NCBI GenBank assembly: GCA_025353765.1
Contig: JANXOD010000015.1
Location: 62,001 to 126,000, forward strand
Direction: 5' to 3'
DNA from: Sphingobacteriales bacterium
GTDB taxonomy: Bacteria; Bacteroidota; Bacteroidia; Sphingobacteriales; Sphingobacteriaceae
DNA length: 64,000 nt
The position numbers and the translations under genes were made by a program. This document shows positions 27,037 through 35,481 of the stretch, piece by piece; position 1 is the stretch's first letter; every line of letters begins with the position of its first letter. Under the pieces are notes generated by a model that was not told the origin of the DNA, did no database searches, and saw nothing but the letters and a program-made list of their open reading frames with translations.

Positions 27037-28902
27037 TTATTCTATTGCTTTACCTTTCATTGCGGTAGAAATAGCCTGATCCATTAAGCGTTCTGCAAAG
27101 GGGCGGGTAAATTCATTTAACTCATCAATTCGTCTTAGGATCTGATCCTTATTACCCGAAGTTAAAGTTGTTTTTAATGTTTCAATGAGCTTTAGGGTAT
27201 TCGTAATTTCCGGGGTAGAAAAGTATTCCTTATTCTTTTCAATAAATCTTTCTGCTGTATAAACCATTTGTTCGCCTTCGGTACGGGCTTCGATTAGCAT
27301 TCGCTGGCTCACATCTTCTTTCGCATTTTGAATGCTATCCATCAACATTTTTTCAACTTCATTATCGGTTAAACCATAGGTTGGTTTTACTTCCACCTCT
27401 TGTTTTATGCCAGATCTTAATTCCACAGCCTGGACTGTTAAAATGCCATCAGCGTTCAGTAAAAAGTTAATATCCACTTTTGGAAACCCGGCAGGCATAG
27501 GAGGGATACCTTTGAGATCAAACTCAGCAAGTTTTCTATTTTCTTTTACTAAATCCCGTTCTCCCTGATAAACAGCAATTTTCATATTCACCTGGCCATC
27601 AATAGAAGTAGTATATTGTTTTCCGGCCTTAGTTGGTATTTTTGAGTTTCTTGGGATGATTATTTCCATCAAACCTCCCATGGTTTCAATTCCTAAAGAG
27701 AGCGGGGTAACATCCAATAATAGAATATCGGTACGATTACCAGCTAAAATATCAGATTGAATGGCTGCACCTAAAGCAACCACTTCATCCGGGTTTATTT
27801 GATCGTGAACCGGTTTTTGGAAGAATTCTGAAACCTGTTGCTTTACAAGCGGAGTCCGGGTAGAACCTCCAACCATTACTACTTCCTGGATATCCTGAAT
27901 GGTTAAACCTGCATCCTGTAAAGCATTTTTACAACAGGTGATGGTTTGCTGAACTTTATCAGATATTAATTCTTCAAACTTTATTCTAGTGATAGCACAA
28001 GGGATTTCACCAACAAAACCATTGAATATATTTTGGGTGCTTAGTGCTTTTTTAGCTTCTTCGGCTTTTAAACGTAGTGCCTGTTGTAAGGATGATTGAT
28101 GTAAGGATGATTCATGAATCATCCCAACTAAGTTATTTTGTCCCATCCAATAGTTTACTATGGCCTGGTCAAAATCATCGCCACCTAAAAAGGTATTACC
28201 ATTGGTGGATAATACTTCAAAAATCCCATTTTGAATTTTTAAGATAGATACATCAAATGTTCCACCACCCAAATCATAGACTGCTATGATTTTCTCTTCA
28301 TTCGGATTCAAACCTATACCATAAGCTAAACTTGCAGCTGTGGGTTCATTTACAATTCGTAAAACATCCAAACCGGCAAGTTTCCCGGCATCGCGGGTAG
28401 CCTGGCGCTGACTATCATTGAAATAAGCCGGAACGGTGATTACAGCCCTGTTAACCGAAGTTTTTAGTGCATGTTCAGCCCGATCTTTTAATTCTTTTAA
28501 GATCATTCCGGAAAGTTCAATGGGCGTGTAAAATTTATCACCCACTTTTATCTTTACGAGACTTTCTGTATCGTCATCAATGATTTTGTATGAAAAAAGA
28601 TCTTTATGATTTTCAATATCATTGAAAGAACGGCCAAGCAATCGTTTTACTGAAAAAATAGTGTTTTGAGGATCAGAAATTAAATACTCCTTAGCTTCAT
28701 TACCTACAATGACACTTCCATCCGGATGAAAATGAACGATTGAAGGAACGAGTATACCTTTTCCCATATCATTTATCACCTGCGGATTTCCTTCCGGATT
28801 AATAAAAGCAACTAAGCTATTGGTTGTTCCCAGATCTATTCCTACAATTATCTCTTCTTTCTGGACAGAACCAGTTGCAATATTGATTGATACTTTGGCC
28901 AT
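27037..28902 (-). CDS. hscA: Hsp70 chaperone, HscA-like (iron-sulfur assembly type)
   Basis: 621 residues, close to HscA length and shorter than DnaK. ATPase domain: EIIVGIDLGTTNSLVAF (about 17-33), VPAYFNDSQRQATRDAG (about 157-173), VYDLGGGTFDVSIL (208-221), GGSTRTPLVKQQV; substrate domain follows with DVTPLSLGIETMGG and no EEVD/GGA-rich tail. The N-terminal extension MAKVSINIATGSVQKE is typical of Bacteroidota HscA-like proteins that help transfer Fe-S clusters. No hscB, iscU or fdx gene is adjacent, so DnaK-like general function is not excluded. Residues about 257-275 differ from relatives by a short SSLHQ/SSLQQ repeat encoded by a palindromic insertion-like tract. Confidence 0.88.
   Translation of the reverse strand: MAKVSINIATGSVQKEEIIVGIDLGTTNSLVAFINPEGNPQVINDMGKGILVPSIVHFHPDGSVIVGNEAKEYLISDPQNTIFSVKRLLGRSFNDIENHKDLFSYKIIDDDTESLVKIKVGDKFYTPIELSGMILKELKDRAEHALKTSVNRAVITVPAYFNDSQRQATRDAGKLAGLDVLRIVNEPTAASLAYGIGLNPNEEKIIAVYDLGGGTFDVSILKIQNGIFEVLSTNGNTFLGGDDFDQAIVNYWMGQNNLVGMIHESSLHQSSLQQALRLKAEEAKKALSTQNIFNGFVGEIPCAITRIKFEELISDKVQQTITCCKNALQDAGLTIQDIQEVVMVGGSTRTPLVKQQVSEFFQKPVHDQINPDEVVALGAAIQSDILAGNRTDILLLDVTPLSLGIETMGGLMEIIIPRNSKIPTKAGKQYTTSIDGQVNMKIAVYQGERDLVKENRKLAEFDLKGIPPMPAGFPKVDINFLLNADGILTVQAVELRSGIKQEVEVKPTYGLTDNEVEKMLMDSIQNAKEDVSQRMLIEARTEGEQMVYTAERFIEKNKEYFSTPEITNTLKLIETLKTTLTSGNKDQILRRIDELNEFTRPFAERLMDQAISTAMKGKAIE
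28086..28124. repeat. Palindrome plus 15-bp tandem duplication inside the Hsp70 gene
   Basis: GTAAGGATGATT occurs at 28086 and again at 28101 (period 15), and the second copy runs into a perfect 20-bp palindrome GGATGATTCATGAATCATCC (28105-28124). It encodes the in-frame SSLHQSSLQQ stretch. The core matches the 40-bp palindrome after the gene's stop codon. Confidence 0.7.
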
Positions 28903-28922
28903 AACACTTCTTCAACAAGAGG

Positions 28923-28930
28923 CAAATGTA
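28923..28930 (-). promoter_or_regulatory. -7 element of the Hsp70 gene
   Basis: Perfect TACATTTG on the minus strand, 20 bases before the ATG; TTTC stands 19 bases further upstream as a weak -33 element. Confidence 0.6.
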
Positions 28931-29015
28931 CTTAGTTTAGAATCATTCTGAAATAAAACTGTTTGTATTAACCCAGGTATGACAATTTTTTGCTGTAAGA
29001 ATAATAGAATACCAT

Positions 29016-29091
29016 ACTGCATTGCCTACCTTCCAAAGTCGGAAGTACTGTGCTGCACACTGCATTGCCTATGTTCCAATTTGGTAAATAA
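29016..29091. repeat. Imperfect direct repeat in the Hsp70-lipoprotein gap
   Basis: The 373-base gap holds no gene. ACTGCATTGCCTA occurs at 29016-29028 and 29059-29071 (period 43). Each copy is followed within three bases by TTCCAA and a small inverted repeat (TTCC..GGAA; CCAATTTGG). Function unknown. Confidence 0.55.
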
Positions 29092-29170
29092 TATTGTGGT
29101 ATACTCATTAACAATTCGACAGATACAGGTAAATAAATAATACCTGGCCTTTTATAAACAGTAAATCCGT

Positions 29171-29195
29171 TACATTTGTGAGTTACTTAAGTAAC
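29171..29195 (+). promoter_or_regulatory. -7 element with a 14-bp palindromic operator candidate
   Basis: Perfect TACATTTG (29171-29178), followed 3 bases later by the perfect palindrome GTTACTTAAGTAAC (29182-29195), which would cover the transcription start. The lipoprotein gene starts about 80 bases downstream. The geometry suggests repression by a dimeric regulator, but no -33 element is clear. Confidence 0.45.
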
Positions 29196-29275
29196 CTGTT
29201 TTAATGCCCCTATTTAATATATTAAAAACGTGTATACATTAAAAATAACTATATTAACTTAATCACTTAAACTGT

Positions 29276-29932
29276 ATGACAATTTTAAAGCAAACCATTT
29301 TAAGTTTATCTTCTATCCTGATGTTATCTTGTACTAATAGCCAGGCTACAAAGGAGAAAAGAGATACAGTAAATTCTGTAGATCAAAACCAGCCGAATAA
29401 GGAACATACTCAAGTGAAAAATTATTTAACAACTTCAAACTCTTTTGATTTTAATGGAAAAGAGTATTCATTAGCATGGAGCTCACACCCAAGTGATACT
29501 TACTATAAGCAAGAGTATATAACAGCAAATGAAGATGTTGAAAAATATCACGAAATGGTGATATTAGAAGTTGTGGTAGGAGATCTTTCAGCTAAAGATG
29601 CATTATCAGCTAAGGTTAAAGAATTAGAAGCAAGAAAAGCCAGCGACTCTCTGGTTAATTATGAAAGCATTGAGAATAAAAAAACAGGAGAATATATGCT
29701 GGATTTTGTATTGAGCGAAGGTACAATTACAGAATGGAATGTATATCGTTATCAAATGCAACAGTTATCTACAGGCAAAAAGTGTTTAGTGTTAACCACA
29801 TTTAGCAAAAGAGTTTATGAAGGTGCGAAGCCTTCTACAAAAGAATTTTTAACAGCTTTAGCTAGTGATAGAAAAGTGTTGATAAATGCAATGAGCAAAA
29901 CAGCAATTCCCAAAATTGAAATACAAAAATAA
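29276..29932 (+). CDS. Putative lipoprotein of unknown function
   Basis: 218 residues. The signal ends in the lipobox MLSC (Cys19), followed by a polar linker (TNSQATKEKRDTVNSVDQNQ). The folded part begins near residue 55 (SFDFNGKEYSLAWSSHPSDTYYKQEY) and looks like an alpha/beta fold with a central E/K-rich helix (DALSAKVKELEARKASDSL). No family recognised. It stands alone, after a palindromic site overlapping its promoter. Confidence 0.72.
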   Translation: MTILKQTILSLSSILMLSCTNSQATKEKRDTVNSVDQNQPNKEHTQVKNYLTTSNSFDFNGKEYSLAWSSHPSDTYYKQEYITANEDVEKYHEMVILEVVVGDLSAKDALSAKVKELEARKASDSLVNYESIENKKTGEYMLDFVLSEGTITEWNVYRYQMQQLSTGKKCLVLTTFSKRVYEGAKPSTKEFLTALASDRKVLINAMSKTAIPKIEIQK

Positions 29933-30079
29933 ATTAGTTTAAAATATAATCGCCACAGAGAACGATCAAAATTCCATTCTGTGGTTAATGTCCTCACCAA
30001 TGAATTTGACAAATATGGCCGAATAGTGTTGGGTGTTCACACCAACACTTAATAAGATTCTCTAGAGTGTCAGTCTTGA

Positions 30080-30105
30080 TACCTGATACTATATACTTTA
30101 TACAT
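30080..30105. repeat. TTGATACCTGATACTATATACT-type intergenic repeat
   Basis: An AT-rich tract of TGATAC/ATACT words just downstream of, and slightly into, the dihydroorotase 3' end; related to tracts at 25967, 39670 and 62544. Confidence 0.5.
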
Positions 30106-31438
30106 CTCTTCCGAATCGCAATCGCATTCCCGGATTTTGATTTATAAAAGAACCCTTCATCCAAACATGGTTCCCGGATACAATGGTATGTTCAATAGTA
30201 GATTTAAATTGATGTCCTTCAAACGGACTCCAACCACATTTTGATAATATATTTTTAGAATTTACTGGTTGAGATTTGTTCAGATCAATCAATACCAGAT
30301 CTGCCCAATAACCCTCACGAATAAAACCCCGCTTTTCGACCTGAAAGCAAATAGCGGGGTTGTGAGCCATTTTTTCTGCAATCTTTTCTAACGTAATCTT
30401 TCCCTGATGATAAAAATCCAGCATCGCTAATAAAGCATGTTGTACTAATGGTCCGCCGGATGGCGATTGTAAATACGGTTGTGATTTTTCTTCGATAGTA
30501 TGTGGCGCATGATCTGTTGCAATTACATCAATATGATCATCTAAAACTGCCTGAAATATGGCATCCCGATCCTGCGCTGATTTTATTGCCGGATTCCATT
30601 TAATCCAGTTTCCTTTTTCTGCATAATCTGCATCCGAAAACCAAAGATGATGAATACAGGCTTCGGAAGTAATTCTTTTTTGCGAAAGAGGAATAGTATT
30701 ATTGAAGAGCCCTGTTTCAATAGCGGTAGAAATATGTAAAATATGCAATCTTGAATTATGCTTTTTAGCCAGGTTAACTGCAAAGGATGAAGATTTATAA
30801 CACGCTTCGGCACTTCGTATCAGCGGATGCATTTCTGGTGTTATACGATCTTTATATTTATTTTTAAAACGTTTCAAGTTTGCCTTAATGGTTGTTTCAT
30901 CTTCGCAATGTGTGGCAATAAGCATAGGCGTATTCGAGAAAATCTCTTCCAGCGTGTTTTCATTATCTACCAGCATATTTCCGGTAGATGATCCCATAAA
31001 AATTTTTATACCACATACATTTTGCGCATCTGTTTTTAGTACTTCTTCCAGATTATCATTCCCGGCTCCCATGTAAAAAGAATAATTCGAAAGAGATTTT
31101 TGAGAAGCAATTTCATACTTATCTGACAGCAATTTTTGTGTCAGTACATTTGGAATAGTGTTTGGCATTTCCATAAACGAGGTAATTCCACCAGCTACTG
31201 CAGCTCTGCTCTCAGTAAAAATATCTGCTTTATGTGTTAATCCTGGCTCACGAAAATGCACTTGGTCATCAATGCATCCCGGCAGGAGATACAATCCTTC
31301 TGCATTAATTTCTTTATCTGCTTTTATATTTATTTGCGAAGCAATACGATCAATAAATCCATCTTTAATAAATACATCGCCAACAAATTGACGGGCTTCG
31401 TTTATTATTGTAGCTGCTTTAATCAGGATTGAGGGCAT
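30098..31438 (-). CDS. pyrC: Dihydroorotase
   Basis: 446 residues of the amidohydrolase superfamily; interconverts carbamoyl aspartate and dihydroorotate in pyrimidine synthesis. Motifs in order: PGCIDDQVHFREPGLTHK near residue 53-70, the MEMPNTIPN segment near 90-98, ATHCED near 175-180, HILHIST near 230-236, and the catalytic VIATDHAPHT near 304-313. The first metal motif reads DQVH rather than the usual DxHxH (Gln in place of the first His); this form is frequent in Bacteroidota dihydroorotases. Class I-type length. Single gene facing the DEAD-box helicase. Confidence 0.9.
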   Translation of the reverse strand: MPSILIKAATIINEARQFVGDVFIKDGFIDRIASQINIKADKEINAEGLYLLPGCIDDQVHFREPGLTHKADIFTESRAAVAGGITSFMEMPNTIPNVLTQKLLSDKYEIASQKSLSNYSFYMGAGNDNLEEVLKTDAQNVCGIKIFMGSSTGNMLVDNENTLEEIFSNTPMLIATHCEDETTIKANLKRFKNKYKDRITPEMHPLIRSAEACYKSSSFAVNLAKKHNSRLHILHISTAIETGLFNNTIPLSQKRITSEACIHHLWFSDADYAEKGNWIKWNPAIKSAQDRDAIFQAVLDDHIDVIATDHAPHTIEEKSQPYLQSPSGGPLVQHALLAMLDFYHQGKITLEKIAEKMAHNPAICFQVEKRGFIREGYWADLVLIDLNKSQPVNSKNILSKCGWSPFEGHQFKSTIEHTIVSGNHVWMKGSFINQNPGMRLRFGRDV

Positions 31439-31440
31439 CG

Positions 31441-31448
31441 GAAATTTA
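31441..31448 (-). promoter_or_regulatory. Possible -7 element of pyrC, adjoining its start codon
   Basis: TAAATTTC on the minus strand (7 of 8 to consensus) only 2 bases before the ATG; plausible as another leaderless start but weak. Confidence 0.3.
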
Positions 31449-31539
31449 GATTTTGCTTTTAAATTGCTGCAATTTCGGTATTAAAATGTTAAATTTTATA
31501 GTCAAGATTCTAAATTTCTTACTCCAAACCTGAAAACCT

Positions 31540-31547
31540 TATCTTTG
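31540..31547 (+). promoter_or_regulatory. -7 element TATCTTTG adjoining the helicase start codon
   Basis: Perfect TAnnTTTG, then CCCC, then the ATG at 31552. Predicts an mRNA that begins at or within the start codon. Confidence 0.6.
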
Positions 31548-31551
31548 CCCC

Positions 31552-32955
31552 ATGCCACAATCTTTTGAAGACTTTAAGCTGAACCGACAGATATTAAATG
31601 GTGTTGCGGATGCGGGTTATACCATGCCAACACCTATTCAGCAAAAAGCAATTATGCCAATTTTATCCGGACAGGATATTATGGGCGTTGCTCAAACCGG
31701 AACCGGAAAAACTGCAGCATTCGTATTACCCATGCTGATGAAGCTTAAATATGCTCAAGGGCTTGATGCAAGGGCATTAATTATTGCACCAACCCGTGAA
31801 CTGGCTATGCAAATTGAAGAAAACGTTCGCACTTTTGCTAAATATACCGACTTGCGTACCGTTGTTTTATATGGAGGTTTAGGTCCTAAAACCCAAATTG
31901 CTGAATTGAAAAAAGGAGTGGATATTATTATTTCTACACCCGGCCGCTTTTTGGATCTTTATCTTGCCGGTAATATTAACACGCAGTACTTGCAATTTTT
32001 AGTGATGGATGAGGCTGACAAAATGATGGATATGGGTTTTATTGGTTCAATCCACCGGATTTTAGAGGTTGTTCCACGAAAGCGCCAGAACTTATTATTT
32101 TCGGCTACCATGAGCGAACTGGTTCATAAAATATCAGGCGATTTTCTTAAACATCCTACAGTTATTGAAGTTGCTGCTCAGGCAACTCCTCCCGAAACGG
32201 TAAGTCAGGTACTATATAAAGTTCCCAATCTTAAAACTAAATTAAATTTACTACAACATCTTTTAAAAATTAATGAAGATGTAACCCGTTTAATCATTTT
32301 TTGTAAGACTAAAGTTGTAGCTGACAATATTTTTCATTTTCTTGAACGCCGTTATGGTGCTGAACATGTACGTGTAATACATGCTAATAAAGGGCAAAAT
32401 ACACGCATCAATTCCATTAATTCATTTAAAGAAGGCGATGTTCGTATTTTGGTTGCAACCGATGTCGCTTCCCGCGGATTAGATGTAACGAATGTAAGTC
32501 ATGTGATCAATTTTGATGTACCGATCATTATTGAGGATTATGTTCATCGGATAGGTAGAACGGGCAGAGCATTACAAACAGGAGATGCCATTACATTTTG
32601 TACCGAAGGCGAAGAATACTACGTTAAAAAAATAGAAAAACTTATTCGTCAGCAAATTCCTGTGTTAGATATTCCGGAAGGTGTATTTATTGATGATACT
32701 CCATACGAAGAGCGCCAGGTAATTGCAAAAAATATTGATCTGCAAAAGCGTAAGGATGATCCGGACTTTAAAGGCGCTTTCCATGAAAAGAAGGCAAAAA
32801 ACATAGGAAATAGTAAAGTTGCAAAGACGGGGAGTCCGAAAGGCGGGAAATCTGAAAGTCCAAAAGTTAAAAGAGATAATAAGCCCGGAGTTGCACGGAG
32901 AAAAAAAAGCATAAAATTTGATGCTGTTCCTAAAAAGGACAGGAAGAAAAAATGA
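31552..32955 (+). CDS. DEAD-box ATP-dependent RNA helicase (RhlE-like)
   Basis: 467 residues. All superfamily 2 motifs are present: Q motif (MPTPIQQKAI, residues 24-33), Walker A AQTGTGKTAAF (about 48-58), PTRELAMQI, STPGRFLD, DEADKMMDMGF (motif II), SATM (III), IFCKTKVVADNIF (IV), VATDVASRGLD (V) and HRIGRTGRA (VI). The last 80 residues are a Lys-rich disordered tail ending in PKKDRKKK that probably binds RNA. Such helicases assist ribosome assembly, RNA turnover and cold adaptation. Overlaps the next gene by 4 bases (ATGA). Confidence 0.93.
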   Translation: MPQSFEDFKLNRQILNGVADAGYTMPTPIQQKAIMPILSGQDIMGVAQTGTGKTAAFVLPMLMKLKYAQGLDARALIIAPTRELAMQIEENVRTFAKYTDLRTVVLYGGLGPKTQIAELKKGVDIIISTPGRFLDLYLAGNINTQYLQFLVMDEADKMMDMGFIGSIHRILEVVPRKRQNLLFSATMSELVHKISGDFLKHPTVIEVAAQATPPETVSQVLYKVPNLKTKLNLLQHLLKINEDVTRLIIFCKTKVVADNIFHFLERRYGAEHVRVIHANKGQNTRINSINSFKEGDVRILVATDVASRGLDVTNVSHVINFDVPIIIEDYVHRIGRTGRALQTGDAITFCTEGEEYYVKKIEKLIRQQIPVLDIPEGVFIDDTPYEERQVIAKNIDLQKRKDDPDFKGAFHEKKAKNIGNSKVAKTGSPKGGKSESPKVKRDNKPGVARRKKSIKFDAVPKKDRKKK

Positions 32956-33224
32956 AGATTAGATTAACGCCCTTAAATATAGTATCAGCTATTTTATTGG
33001 CAAGGGTTGGATATTTGTTAATTATTGAACATAATGAATGGCAATTATTAGTTGAAATCCCTTTACTAGTTTTAACCATTATTGTAAATTTTATTGCTGA
33101 TTTAATCTTCCGCAGATTTCTCTCAGACATCAAACGTATTTGGATAATAGAACTCCTATTTATCATCTTTGCAGCAACATTAATCATTCTATTTAAGGGT
33201 AGGATTAATAATTTTTTTTACTAA
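32952..33224 (+). CDS. Small three-helix membrane protein
   Basis: 90 residues with three hydrophobic helices (about 8-22, 33-50, 66-83) and a basic loop RRFLSDIKR. It overlaps the helicase stop (ATGA), so it is translated from the same mRNA. No recognised family. Confidence 0.65.
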   Translation: MKIRLTPLNIVSAILLARVGYLLIIEHNEWQLLVEIPLLVLTIIVNFIADLIFRRFLSDIKRIWIIELLFIIFAATLIILFKGRINNFFY

Positions 33225-33256
33225 AATTTGGATCAGAATAAATTCAATACTAAAAA

Positions 33257-33616
33257 ATGAAGAAAGCAGAAATAAAGCTAACCATAGAATTAGATGATAA
33301 AAACATCCCTGAAAACATACTTTGGGAATCTACAGATGCAAAAAATAAAGAGGCTTTGCCTGTAAAATCTATGATGCTGGCTTTATGGGATCATAACTAT
33401 AAAAATTCTTTGCGCATTGATCTTTGGACTAAAGATATGCCGGTGGATGAAATGAAACGTTTCTTTTATGAAACCTTGCAAACTATGGGAGATAGTTTTT
33501 TACGTGCAACCGGAGAAGAAGCTATAGTGGAAGATTTACGCGATTATTGCGCTCATTTTGCAGAGAAAATGGAACTGATAGAAGGTAATTCTCCGCAATC
33601 TGCATTGAAAGGATAA
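33257..33616 (+). CDS. gldC: Gliding motility protein GldC
   Basis: 119 residues. The sequence follows GldC closely: KKAEIKLTIELDDKNIPENILWESTDA at the N-terminus, then MMLALWDHNYKNSLRIDLWTKDMPVDEMKRFFYETLQTMGDSF. GldC was found through gliding mutants in Flavobacterium johnsoniae, but it occurs widely in Bacteroidota including non-gliding species, and its biochemical role is unclear. No other gld or spr gene is in the window, and no signal peptide is seen, so it acts in the cytoplasm. Follows the small membrane protein gene by 32 bases. Confidence 0.9.
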   Translation: MKKAEIKLTIELDDKNIPENILWESTDAKNKEALPVKSMMLALWDHNYKNSLRIDLWTKDMPVDEMKRFFYETLQTMGDSFLRATGEEAIVEDLRDYCAHFAEKMELIEGNSPQSALKG

Positions 33617-33623
33617 AAACTAC

Positions 33624-34064
33624 ATGATCCTGAAAAATTATATCGGCATTTTGGGTGTTCTTTCGGTTATAGCCGGAGGAATGAGCCCGATGCTTCATAT
33701 TCCAATTATTGGTAACTGGAACTACTGGAAAATAGATATGGTTTTGGCTTCTATCGTTTTCACACTAGCCGCAATGGGTTTACTAGCTGCTATTCTTAAA
33801 AAACCAGGATTACTCCGATTTACCGGATGGGCTATTTTAATTACCGTGGGCTTTACCTTATTTGCTGTTTATTTTAAAGTGAATAACTATTTCAGTTTTA
33901 TTCCACTTAAAAAACTAGCCAAAGTTACAAGCGGAATTATTCATTATCGTTGGTTAGGATGGTGCATGCTTTTTGCAGGAGCTATAATAATGATAATTTC
34001 TTCCAGAATTTCACAGAGAGCGATATTAAAATCTAAAATGGCTAAATTAAATCAGGATTCTTAA
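33624..34064 (+). CDS. Four-helix membrane protein of unknown function
   Basis: 146 residues with about four transmembrane helices (starting near 6, 38, 68 and 112). The LRFTGWAILITVGFTLFAVYFKVNNYFSF and HYRWLGWCMLFAGAIIMIIS segments contain conserved-looking aromatic residues. Starts 8 bases after gldC, so co-transcribed. Function not recognised. Its stop codon lies inside a terminator hairpin. Confidence 0.7.
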   Translation: MILKNYIGILGVLSVIAGGMSPMLHIPIIGNWNYWKIDMVLASIVFTLAAMGLLAAILKKPGLLRFTGWAILITVGFTLFAVYFKVNNYFSFIPLKKLAKVTSGIIHYRWLGWCMLFAGAIIMIISSRISQRAILKSKMAKLNQDS

Positions 34065-34087
34065 AATTGATACTTTAAGAATCTTTT
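34056..34087. terminator. Bidirectional terminator overlapping a stop codon
   Basis: A perfect 10-bp stem (GATTCTTAAA with TTTAAGAATC), 8-base loop, followed by TTTTAA on the plus strand. It contains the stop codon of the upstream gene and ends at the stop codon of the convergent one. Confidence 0.7.
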
Positions 34088-34370
34088 AATTCACTCTTCC
34101 ATTCCCAAAGAAAAATAATGATGCATAGAAAAGATAAAAAAGACTTGGAATGGTAAGAACTAATAATAAGCAGATTGAGAGGACCAGATGATTATGTGAT
34201 TTTAACCAAATACTACCAAGCATAATAACTGCTAATCCCAGAAATATGATTAACCAATAAATTATAGTAGAGGGATTAACACTTCCATCTCCTATCCCAA
34301 TAAAAAGGTAATATATAAGGATAGTTATTGGAATGACATTAAGGCCCCATAATATTTTGAATAAAAGCAT
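34086..34370 (-). CDS. Small three-helix membrane protein
   Basis: 94 residues with three hydrophobic helices (about 5-25, 35-58, 64-88). No motif is recognised. It is last in a same-strand run behind the YetF-like and ogt genes (22-base gap), so probably co-transcribed with them. Confidence 0.6.
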   Translation of the reverse strand: MLLFKILWGLNVIPITILIYYLFIGIGDGSVNPSTIIYWLIIFLGLAVIMLGSIWLKSHNHLVLSICLLLVLTIPSLFYLFYASLFFFGNGRVN

Positions 34371-34392
34371 ATTTATAATAAATTTTACTGAT

Positions 34393-34917
34393 TTAACTAA
34401 TTCTGACCAAAGTTTTATGTTTGCGGCGGGATTTATACTGTGTTTGTTTCAATTTATGATCTTCTCCTGATATAATACTGATATTGCCATCAACCTCTAA
34501 AATGGCCAATTTTACCAGCTTATAGGTTTCAACACCATGTTCGCGTACCGCTTCTTCCAATTCATCCATCACAATTTTTACTTTGTGCATATTATCGATA
34601 TCTATCTTTCCATCATGAATCAGAATAACAGGTTTATCTTCAATTAATTCTCTAATTACCTTCGACCGATACATGGTTAATTTCAACACATAATTTAAGC
34701 TGAATAATATGGTAGCTGCTAATACTCCTCCGCCTAAGGATGTATCTGAACCTACCATTGCATTCTGTACGGCGTTACTAATTAATATAATAAAAACCAG
34801 GTCTGTAGTAGAAAGTTGGGATAATTCCTTCTTCCCAAAAATGCGAATAGCTGCAACCATAAAGAGGTAAACAGTGGCGCTTCGTAAAATAATTTCCAAA
34901 TAAGGGTTTAGATGCAT
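34393..34917 (-). CDS. DUF421 / YetF-like membrane protein
   Basis: 174 residues: two or three N-terminal helices including FGKKELSQLSTTDLVFIILISNAVQNAMVGSD, the YetF/DUF421 signature, then a cytoplasmic or peripheral domain with KPVILIHDGKIDIDNMHK and LAILEVDGNISII. Family members are linked to membrane homeostasis and spore proteins in Bacillus; biochemical role unknown. Follows ogt by 3 bases. Confidence 0.85.
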   Translation of the reverse strand: MHLNPYLEIILRSATVYLFMVAAIRIFGKKELSQLSTTDLVFIILISNAVQNAMVGSDTSLGGGVLAATILFSLNYVLKLTMYRSKVIRELIEDKPVILIHDGKIDIDNMHKVKIVMDELEEAVREHGVETYKLVKLAILEVDGNISIISGEDHKLKQTQYKSRRKHKTLVRIS

Positions 34918-34920
34918 GGG

Positions 34921-35400
34921 TTAAAAAGCTAAAGTAGATTGACCGATTCCTATCATTTTTGTTTCATGCTCAAGCAGCCATTTCTTGCGCCAAAGTCCGC
35001 CACCAAAGCCTACCAGATCGCCATTACTTCCAATTACCCGGTGGCATGGTACCGCAATCATTAAATTATTTTTTCCATTGGCAGAGGCAATAGCCCGAAT
35101 TGCCAATGGATTATTCATTTTTCTCGATAAAGCAGCATAACTTATAGGTTTACCCGCTTCAATGTTTATAAGCTCCTTCCAAACCTGTTGTCGAAAATCA
35201 GTTCCTGGTTGTGCCATCGGGAAATTGAAACGATATCGCTTGCCATCAAAGTATTCCTGAAATTGTAGTAAAACCTGTTCTGTAATTAAATTAGATGGAT
35301 TAGTGGGTATATCTTCCGGAAATCCAATAAAAAACACCTCAGTATCATTAGCTCTTATGACTAATTGTCCTATTGGAGTAGAAAGGTTAGAGGAATACAT
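34921..35400 (-). CDS. ogt: Methylated-DNA--protein-cysteine methyltransferase
   Basis: 159 residues. Removes methyl groups from O6-methylguanine by irreversible transfer to Cys119 in the invariant IAVPCHRVIG motif. The helix-turn-helix DNA-binding part (YAALSRKMNNPLAIRAIASANGKN) precedes it, and the GGLWRKKWLLEHE segment follows. No AdaA regulatory domain, so Ogt type. Its -7 element lies 7 bases before the start. First gene of a three-gene unit with the YetF-like protein. Confidence 0.92.
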   Translation of the reverse strand: MYSSNLSTPIGQLVIRANDTEVFFIGFPEDIPTNPSNLITEQVLLQFQEYFDGKRYRFNFPMAQPGTDFRQQVWKELINIEAGKPISYAALSRKMNNPLAIRAIASANGKNNLMIAVPCHRVIGSNGDLVGFGGGLWRKKWLLEHETKMIGIGQSTLAF

Positions 35401-35407
35401 AGTAGTT

Positions 35408-35415
35408 CAAATATA
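35408..35415 (-). promoter_or_regulatory. -7 element TATATTTG of ogt
   Basis: Perfect TAnnTTTG on the minus strand, 7 bases before the ogt ATG; a near-leaderless start. An identical element for the divergent ccmB lies 52 bases away. Confidence 0.55.
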
Positions 35416-35467
35416 TATAAATATCGACTAAAAATTCTTGAAGGTTATAACTCCCAACTCCAAATTA

Positions 35468-35475
35468 TATATTTG
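35468..35475 (+). promoter_or_regulatory. -7 element TATATTTG of ccmB
   Basis: Perfect TAnnTTTG, 6 bases before the ccmB ATG (35482). No clear -33 element. Confidence 0.55.
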
Positions 35476-35481
35476 TTGCAA

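Noticed and set aside
35365-35481. N-terminal extension of ccmB
   Set aside because: It overlaps ogt and the ogt and ccmB promoter elements; CcmB proteins start at the MSLFNQ-like segment.
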